Source of the DNA: Bradyrhizobium sp. CB1015
GTDB lineage: Bacteria; Pseudomonadota; Alphaproteobacteria; Rhizobiales; Xanthobacteraceae
Direction: 5' to 3'
Assembly: GCF_025200925.1 (NCBI RefSeq)
Contig: NZ_CP104174.1
Coordinates: forward strand, 2,232,001 to 2,296,000
Length of the DNA stretch: 64,000 nt
A program made the position numbers and the translations under genes. Shown here in pieces: positions 58,790 to 64,000 of the stretch (the stretch's first letter is position 1; every line of letters starts with the position of its first letter). The notes below the pieces were generated by a model. That model was not told where the DNA came from. It saw only the letters and a program-made list of their open reading frames with translations, and did not search any database.

Positions 58790-59101
58790 CAGGTAGCGCC
58801 CTATCTGAGGAACTGCCAAAGGCTTCCTGTTCCGCGCCATACGCGCGTCGTTAGTCGCGTTGTTCGGGAGACCGCATAATCCCACTTGCTAGCGGTTCGA
58901 CCTGCGCTGGGCGCTGAAGCGTGCTTGCCTCCGTCAGCCTCGTCATCTGGTGCAAGAGCTTCGTCACCTGACGGAGGCTTGAACACTTGCGCTCCTTGCT
59001 CTGGGCAGCACGCGCGACTTCGGCACTTGTAACCCCATACGTCAGACAGTCTTGAGTAGGGCGCGGCCATTATCCCGCATTGCATCTGCCGTCTCGCTCG
59101 C
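58790..59101. other. Intergenic region with a large inverted repeat
   Basis: No gene is supported. It holds an 11-bp perfect inverted repeat (58927-58978) and the upstream part of promoter S2: sequence from ~59060 is similar to that upstream of S1. Confidence 0.4.
58927..58978. repeat. Inverted repeat GCCTCCGTCAG / CTGACGGAGGC
   Basis: The two 11-bp arms are perfect and enclose 30 bp that can itself fold (AAGAGCTT lies near the centre). No T-tract follows on either strand. It may be a terminator after the ClpP-like gene, a protein-binding site or part of a small RNA. Confidence 0.5.
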
Positions 59102-59169
59102 CAGCAACAAATGACAAAATGACAGCACGCGATCCAAAGCCGTCAGCCAGTTGCTTCACTATGTTCGAT
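59102..59169 (+). promoter_or_regulatory. CAGCAACAAATGA-type promoter block (copy S2)
   Basis: CAGCAACAAATGACAAAATG then ACAGCACGCGATCCAAAG, ending CACTATGTTCGATG. It matches S1 and S3 in sequence and spacing and lies 124 bp before the acyl-CoA dehydrogenase start. It is likely the main promoter of the acyl-CoA operon, under the same regulator as S1 and S3. Confidence 0.6.
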
Positions 59170-59225
59170 GCGTTGGACGAGACGCCTGCTGCAGTCGCAG
59201 GCCCCACATCGAAATGGAGATCGAA

Positions 59226-60446
59226 ATGGCCACCGCTGCTGCACTGAAGCCTTCGGGACCGAAACAGCTTCCTCCGCCGAACGCCGACTTCTTTCAATTC
59301 GCTGACACGCTGAGCGAGGGGGAGAGGGCGATCGTCAAGAAGGTGCGCGCCTACATGGAGACGAAGGTAGCTCCAATCATCAACAAGCATTGGGTCGAGG
59401 ACACGTTCCCCTTCGAGCTGCTCTCGTCTTACAAGGAACTGAACATCGCCGGCATCGGCATCAACGGCTACGGCTGCCCGGGCGGAAGCCCGCTGCTGGT
59501 TGCCCTGGTCGCCCTGGAGATCGCGCGAACCGACGTTTCGTTCTGCACCTTCCATGGTGTCCACACCGGTCTCGCCATGGAATCCATCTACCTCGCGGGC
59601 ACCGAGGAGCAGAAGCAGAAGTGGTTGCCGCCGATGGCGCGCATGGAAAAGGTCGGCTGCTTCGCGCTGACCGAACCGCTGGTGGGCTCGGGGACCGGCG
59701 CAGGTCTCATGACCACGGCGAAGCGCGAGGGCGACACCTGGGTCCTCAACGGCCAGAAGCGCTGGATCGGCAACGCGCCGTGGTGCGATATATCGATCGT
59801 CTGGGCGCGCGACGTGGCCGACAACCAGGTCAAGGGGTTCATCGTCGAGAACAAGACGACGCCCGGGTTCAGCGTCGAGAAGATCGAGAACAAGATCGCG
59901 CTGAAGGTCGTGCAGAACGGCCAGATCACGATGTCCGACTGTCGCGTGCCGGATGCAAACCGCCTTCAGGGAGGCAAAGGGACGTTCCGCGATCCCGCGC
60001 TGGTGCTGCGCGGCACCCGGCATGGCGTCGGCTGGGAGATCACCGGGGCCCAGATGGGCGCCTACGAGAACGCCCTCAAATACGCCCAGGAACGCCTCCA
60101 GTTCGGCAAGCCGATCGCCTCGTTCCAGCTCATTCAGGAACTGCTGGCGAAGATGCTGGGCAACATCGTGGCCTGTCAATCCATGCTGGCCCGCGCGGTG
60201 CAGCTGGAAACCGAGGGCAAGCTTACGGACGCGCAGGCAGCGATCGTCAAGGCGTTCTGCACGAGCAAGGCGCGGGAAACCGTCGCCTGGGCCCGCGAGG
60301 TGCTGGGCGGCAACGGGATCGTGGTCGACTACAACGTCGCGCGCTTCTTCGCCGACACCGAAGCGATCTACTCCTACGAAGGCACCTACCAGATGCAGAA
60401 CCTGATCGTCGGCAAGGCGATCACCGGGTTCAGTGCTTTCGTCTGA
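59226..60446 (+). CDS. Acyl-CoA dehydrogenase of the glutaryl-CoA dehydrogenase-like group
   Basis: This is a 406-aa flavoenzyme. FAD and substrate motifs are GCFALTEPLVGSGTGAGLMT and WVLNGQKRWIGNAPWCDISI. The catalytic Glu (~385) lies in YSYEGTYQMQNLIVGKAITG, the position used by glutaryl-CoA and short-chain dehydrogenases. It removes two hydrogens from an acyl-CoA; the chain type is not certain. The ATG at 59226 has GGAG 6 bp upstream. It is the first gene of an operon with two crotonases, a CoA-transferase and a YWTD protein, and is preceded by promoter S2. Confidence 0.9.
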   Translation: MATAAALKPSGPKQLPPPNADFFQFADTLSEGERAIVKKVRAYMETKVAPIINKHWVEDTFPFELLSSYKELNIAGIGINGYGCPGGSPLLVALVALEIARTDVSFCTFHGVHTGLAMESIYLAGTEEQKQKWLPPMARMEKVGCFALTEPLVGSGTGAGLMTTAKREGDTWVLNGQKRWIGNAPWCDISIVWARDVADNQVKGFIVENKTTPGFSVEKIENKIALKVVQNGQITMSDCRVPDANRLQGGKGTFRDPALVLRGTRHGVGWEITGAQMGAYENALKYAQERLQFGKPIASFQLIQELLAKMLGNIVACQSMLARAVQLETEGKLTDAQAAIVKAFCTSKARETVAWAREVLGGNGIVVDYNVARFFADTEAIYSYEGTYQMQNLIVGKAITGFSAFV

Positions 60447-60504
60447 TGTCACGAACGGGCCGGCACTCGGCTGCCGGCCCATCCCTCAGTCAGGATCGAT
60501 CAAC

Positions 60505-61311
60505 ATGTCAACATCAGCAGTTGCCGCGCCGCCGCTCGCGAATGTCCTCTACGAGACACGAGGTGCGATCGCCTATGTAACGGTCAATCGGCCCAAGGTG
60601 CTCAACGCTCTCAACGTAGCAACCTGGCAGGACCTGTCGACCGCATTCGAGAATGCCAAAAGCGACCCGACCGTGCGCGGCGTCATCCTGACGGGAGCGG
60701 GCGACAAGGCCTTCATCGCCGGCGCTGATATCGGCGGTTTGGCGCAAGCGAGCGCGATCGAGGCCGAGCGGTCCAGCCGCTTCGGACAGCAGGTCCTCGA
60801 TCTGATCGAGACTCTCGGCAAACCAGTAGTCGCGGCGATCAACGGCTTTGCACTCGGCGGCGGCTGCGAGACTGCGATGGCTTGCACCATCCGCATCGCG
60901 GTGGAGCACGCGAAGTTTGGCCAGCCGGAGGTGAAGCTCGGATTGCTTCCGGGTGGTGGCGGCACGCAACGGCTGCCGCGTCTCGTCGGCAAGGGCCGGG
61001 CTCTCCAGCTCATTCTGACAGGCGGACTGATCAGTGCGCAGGAGGCGCACCGTATCGGGCTGGTCAACGAGATCGTCCCCGCATCTGACCTGATCCCGCG
61101 CGCGGAAGCGATCCTGAGCGAGATCGCCGCCAATGCCCCGCTCGCCGTCAAGTTCGCGCTGGACGCGACCAACAAGGGAATGGAGACGAGCCAAAGCGAA
61201 GGCCTGGTCCTCGAAGCCTCCTATTTCGGGCTATGCGCGGGCACGGAAGACAAGAAGGAAGGCACGTCGGCTTTCCTCGAGAAACGCGCGCCGCAATTTC
61301 ACGGCCGCTGA
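60505..61311 (+). CDS. Enoyl-CoA hydratase/isomerase (crotonase), both Glu present
   Basis: This is a 268-aa crotonase. The CoA-binding loop is AFIAGADIGGLAQ. The two catalytic acids are in NGFALGGGCETAMACTIRIA and FGQPEVKLGLLPGGGGTQRL, as in true hydratases. It adds water to an enoyl-CoA, the step after the acyl-CoA dehydrogenase encoded 58 bp upstream. The ATG at 60505 has AGGA upstream; the frame extends further without family content. Confidence 0.9.
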   Translation: MSTSAVAAPPLANVLYETRGAIAYVTVNRPKVLNALNVATWQDLSTAFENAKSDPTVRGVILTGAGDKAFIAGADIGGLAQASAIEAERSSRFGQQVLDLIETLGKPVVAAINGFALGGGCETAMACTIRIAVEHAKFGQPEVKLGLLPGGGGTQRLPRLVGKGRALQLILTGGLISAQEAHRIGLVNEIVPASDLIPRAEAILSEIAANAPLAVKFALDATNKGMETSQSEGLVLEASYFGLCAGTEDKKEGTSAFLEKRAPQFHGR

Positions 61312-61352
61312 GATTGCAAACCAACAAACCAAATCGAATTCAGGAGCCTCCC

Positions 61353-62594
61353 ATGGCAAACGACAACATCTTTTCCGGCTTGAAGGTCGTTGACTTCTCG
61401 AGCTTCGTCGCCGCACCGGGCGCTGCCGTAATCCTCTCCGACTTCGGCGCCGATGTCATCAAGGTCGAGCCGCCGCATGGCGATCCCTGGCGCAACGGGC
61501 ATAAGGTGCCATTCCAGCCGAACGCCCACGATCCCTATCAGTGGCATCTCGCCAACCGCAACAAGCGCAGCATCGCGCTGGATCTGAAGTCAGAGAGCGC
61601 GCAGCAGATTATCTTCGAACTCGCCAACTGGGCCGACGTGTTCATCGTCAACACGCCGCATCATGCACGGAAGAAGCTGAAGCTCGAATATGATGACGTC
61701 GCGGGATGGAATCCGCGCCTGATCTATGCCGACCTCACAGGCTTCGGCGAGCAGGGGCCTGACGCCGAACTGCCGGGTTTCGACATCACCTCCTACTGGG
61801 CGCGCAGCGGTCTGTTGTCGATGACGCGCGATGCCGGCGCGCCGCCGACCTGGCCGGTGGGTGGCAGCGGAGACAATGCCACGGCCGTCGGTCTCTACGC
61901 AGCGATCGTCACCGCCCTGTACCGGCGCGAGCGTACCGGCAAAGGCTCCTATGTCACGACGTCGCTGTTGGCCCAGGGCGTGTGGTCTGCGAGCGTTTCC
62001 ATTCAGGCAGCTCTCGCCGGCGCCAAGTTCCCGCCGATGCACGACCGCACGCATCCGGCCAACGCCGCGGCGAACGTCTACCGTTCCTCCGACGGCACGT
62101 GGTTCGTTCTCATCGTCACGCCGGACAAGCTCGTCCCTGTCGTGAATGCCATTGGCCGCCACGACCTGCTGACCGACTCGCGCTTTTCCGATCCTGCTCA
62201 GCTGGTCGCGAACATGCCGCAACTGACGGCAATCTTCGACGAGGTTTTCGGCGCCAAGCCGATGGCGCACTGGCATGAAGTCTTTTCCGGCGTGAACGTC
62301 ACTTTTGGCGAAGTGCGCGGACCGCAGGAGGTCGTCAACGACCCGCAGCTCGCGGCCAACGATATCGTCGTGCCGCTCAACGGCGCCGGCGGCAAGCTGA
62401 CCTCGACGATCTCGAGCCCGCTCACGGTGCACGGCGTCACCAAGGCTCCGGCCCAGCGCGCGCCCGACCTTGGCGAGCACACTGAGCAGATCCTCCGCGA
62501 ACTCGGCTTCGACGCCAACAGTATCCTCAACCTGCGTGAAAACGGCGTCATCGCGAAGGCAGCGCCACCGCGCAAGCAGGAAAGCGCGGTCTGA
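61353..62594 (+). CDS. CaiB/BaiF (class III) CoA-transferase
   Basis: This is a 413-aa protein. It begins MANDNIFSGLKVVDFSSFVA, followed by APGAAVILSDFGADVIKVEP, the classic class III start. LIYADLTGFGEQGPDAELPG precedes the active-site Asp (FDITSYWARSGLLSM). It moves CoA between carboxylic acids and so activates the substrate of this operon using an acyl-CoA donor. AGGAG lies 6 bp before the ATG. Position between two crotonase genes suggests a pathway for a branched or dicarboxylic acid, but the substrate is not known. Confidence 0.92.
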   Translation: MANDNIFSGLKVVDFSSFVAAPGAAVILSDFGADVIKVEPPHGDPWRNGHKVPFQPNAHDPYQWHLANRNKRSIALDLKSESAQQIIFELANWADVFIVNTPHHARKKLKLEYDDVAGWNPRLIYADLTGFGEQGPDAELPGFDITSYWARSGLLSMTRDAGAPPTWPVGGSGDNATAVGLYAAIVTALYRRERTGKGSYVTTSLLAQGVWSASVSIQAALAGAKFPPMHDRTHPANAAANVYRSSDGTWFVLIVTPDKLVPVVNAIGRHDLLTDSRFSDPAQLVANMPQLTAIFDEVFGAKPMAHWHEVFSGVNVTFGEVRGPQEVVNDPQLAANDIVVPLNGAGGKLTSTISSPLTVHGVTKAPAQRAPDLGEHTEQILRELGFDANSILNLRENGVIAKAAPPRKQESAV

Positions 62595-62626
62595 TAGCCA
62601 ACAGACAGTTGAAAAGGAAGCACGCA

Positions 62627-63412
62627 ATGAGCGACATCATAACCGAAAGTTCCGGCGGCATTCTTCGGCTCGAGCTCAATCGCCCGGCGCAGAAGAATGC
62701 GATGACGGCCGGGATGTATGCGAGCCTTGCCGGCATTCTCGGGGAAGCCGACAAGGATGAGCACATCCGCGTCGTGCTCTGGCACGGCGCCGGCGACGCG
62801 TTCTGCGCCGGCAACGACATCGGGGACTTCCTGAAGAATCCCCCCGGACCAGGTGAATCCCCGCAATCCGCCCTGATCAATGCGTTCGTCGCGTTCGAAA
62901 AGCCGATCGTCGCGGCCGTGCAGGGCGCCGCGGTCGGCGGCGGGACCACCATGCTGACGCACTGCGATTTCGTCTACGCAGGCGAGAGTGCGAAGTTCAA
63001 GCTGCCGTTTATTGATCTTGCGCTGGTGCCGGAGTTCGGTTCGAGCTTTTCGATACCGGCGCGTGTCGGCCATCTCCGGGCGGCGGAATTGTTCCTGCTC
63101 GGCGAACCGTTCTCGGCCGCGCGGGCGGCAGAGCTTGGGCTCGTGACCCGCGTGGTGCCTGATCGCGATCTGCTCGCGACCGCCACCGCGACGGCGCAGA
63201 AGCTTGTGGCAAAACCGGCCGGCGCGCTGCGCGCCTCCAAGCGCTTCATCAAGCAGGCCTGGATCGGGCAGCTCAGAGAGGCTGCGAAATCCGAAAGCCG
63301 GGAGTTCAGCGCGCGTATCCATTCCCCGGAAGCCACGGAAGCCTTCACGGCGTTCCGAGAAAAGCGCCCGCCCAATTTCGCCAACCTGCGGAAGCCGCAC
63401 CCGGCCGAATAG
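62627..63412 (+). CDS. Crotonase-family protein with both hydratase Glu positions replaced
   Basis: This 261-aa crotonase has an intact CoA pocket (AFCAGNDIGDFLKNPP) and oxyanion loop (VQGAAVGGGTTMLTHCDFVY). Where hydratases carry Glu it has Thr (GGGTTM) and Asp/Leu (FIDLALVPEFGSSFS). This is typical of enoyl-CoA isomerases or other crotonase chemistry rather than hydration. AAGGAAG lies upstream of the ATG at 62627. It is the second crotonase of the operon and may shift a double bond or cleave a C-C or thioester bond. Confidence 0.85.
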   Translation: MSDIITESSGGILRLELNRPAQKNAMTAGMYASLAGILGEADKDEHIRVVLWHGAGDAFCAGNDIGDFLKNPPGPGESPQSALINAFVAFEKPIVAAVQGAAVGGGTTMLTHCDFVYAGESAKFKLPFIDLALVPEFGSSFSIPARVGHLRAAELFLLGEPFSAARAAELGLVTRVVPDRDLLATATATAQKLVAKPAGALRASKRFIKQAWIGQLREAAKSESREFSARIHSPEATEAFTAFREKRPPNFANLRKPHPAE

Positions 63413-63446
63413 TCGGCGCCAGCGAAGCGATACAGAAGGACAGACT

Positions 63447-64000
63447 ATGACCGTACTCCATGCCACGCAGACCAAGGTCGTATCGGGCGCGACCCGGTCC
63501 GGCCGCTTGTTTCTCCTCGACCTGAGCGGCGGGCGCGTCCTGTCGATGGGTCCGGACGGCTCGCATCCTCGCGTCATCGCCGCCGACTGTTCCCATCCCG
63601 ACGGCATCGTCGTTGATGCGGAAGCAGGGCACGTCTATTGGACCAATATGGGCGTTCCCAGCCGGAACGACGGCTCCATCGAACGCGCCGACCTCGATGG
63701 CGGCAATCGCAGATTCATCGTCGCCCCAGGCGGCACATTCACGCCGAAGCAGCTCCATCTCGATAAGGCGAACGGCAAACTCTACTGGTCCGATCGCGAA
63801 GGGATGCGAGTCATGCGCGCCAATCTCGACGGATCGCAGATCGAAACCCTCGTCCAGACCGGAACGGGCGAAAACGACCGCCGCGACCAGTCCAGATGGT
63901 GCGTTGGGATCGCCGTCGATTCCAAACGGCAGCAGATCTACTGGACGCAAAAAGGCGGCGATAATGCCGAAGTCGGACGCATCTTGCGCGCCGGGATCGA
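63447..64000 (+). CDS. YWTD-repeat beta-propeller protein (partial, cut by window edge)
   Basis: The frame opens at ATG 63447 (AGAAGGA 6 bp upstream) and runs off the right edge; 184 residues are visible. It has repeated blades with the motifs HVYWTNMG, KLYWSDREG and QIYWTQKG and the pattern GSIERADLDGGN / MRVMRANLDGSQIETL, the LDL-receptor YWTD or SMP-30-like propeller pattern. There is no signal peptide. It follows the second crotonase by 34 bp and belongs to the acyl-CoA operon, where a lactonase or sensing role is possible. Confidence 0.8.
   Translation, partial: MTVLHATQTKVVSGATRSGRLFLLDLSGGRVLSMGPDGSHPRVIAADCSHPDGIVVDAEAGHVYWTNMGVPSRNDGSIERADLDGGNRRFIVAPGGTFTPKQLHLDKANGKLYWSDREGMRVMRANLDGSQIETLVQTGTGENDRRDQSRWCVGIAVDSKRQQIYWTQKGGDNAEVGRILRAGI

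Noticed and set aside
59070..60482. 470-codon open frame antisense to the acyl-CoA dehydrogenase
   Set aside because: Shadow of a clear enzyme gene; no start signal and no protein family.
62198..63607. 469-codon open frame antisense to the CoA-transferase end and second crotonase
   Set aside because: It spans two real plus-strand genes and has only low-complexity content.

Overview
This is a high-GC chromosomal segment of an alphaproteobacterium, most likely Bradyrhizobium or a close relative in the Nitrobacteraceae. The clues are the OprP-type porin with an Ala/Lys-rich coiled coil, cyclase or winged-helix proteins fused to TolB-like/TPR modules, DUF6130, DUF1127, paired patatin and acetoacetate decarboxylase genes, and the general protein character. 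Placement is by family recognition only. No rRNA, tRNA, CRISPR array, integrase or transposase is visible. The window is an accessory-type region rich in efflux pumps, regulators and short-chain dehydrogenases.

Layout. 1-2.5 kb: an EmrAB efflux pair (emrB cut by the window edge) divergent from a TetR regulator, with a clear palindromic operator between them. 2.5-4.8 kb: decayed oxidoreductase remnants and a large porin. 6.4-9.1 kb: an NTF2-like protein and a class III adenylate cyclase with TPRs. 9.3-13.7 kb: a LysR regulator divergent from an epoxide hydrolase-DUF6875-DUF6130-SDR operon. 13.9-18.3 kb: a DNA-repair island (PolX, MOSC protein, LigD-type ligase with an internal stop, RNase HII). 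18.5-21.3 kb: an AraC regulator and a paralogue of the cyclase whose cyclase domain is replaced by a winged helix. 21.4-32.9 kb: a long minus-strand run with a second EmrAB, bdhA, patatin, adc, an MBL hydrolase, an NDH-2-like flavoprotein, two small proteins, an SDR and an AraC regulator. 33.2-38.9 kb: AraC, a catalase-like remnant, and a third EmrAB with its TetR. 40.3-43.7 kb: a second patatin-adc module with an NAD(P)-binding protein and a cupin. 43.8-49.4 kb: an Aae-like efflux operon and an AraC regulator. 49.5-57.3 kb: TSUP transporter, DUF1127, LysR, small proteins, a large LuxR ATPase and another AraC. 57.5-64 kb: a small conserved protein, a periplasmic ClpP-like protein and an acyl-CoA degradation operon.

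Two repeated promoter architectures link scattered genes. (1) Five sites carry two direct repeats of GCAATCGCTCT exactly 20 bp apart, most with a GCTARA-like -10 about 20 bp further on. They precede small or membrane proteins of unknown function at 21.6, 30.6, 31.0, 35.2 (a decayed copy) and 39.2 kb. (2) Three sites share a ~65-bp block beginning CAGCAACAAATGA. They precede the Aae-like operon, a 90-aa orphan protein and the acyl-CoA operon, and two of the three lie directly after paralogous AraC genes. The small protein with the core RDSYRPELHYMRGPGPKWR is found under both promoter types. A second recurring theme is a tiny hydrophobic protein encoded just 3' of efflux genes (21.5 and 43.8 kb).

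Several genes are interrupted by one-base indels in short homopolymer runs (emrB at 23.2 kb, the MBL hydrolase at 28.4 kb, emrA at 37.9 kb). These could be true pseudogenes or sequencing errors. The LigD stop codon, the old-yellow-enzyme and [2Fe-2S] remnants and the truncated catalase-like gene look more like real decay.
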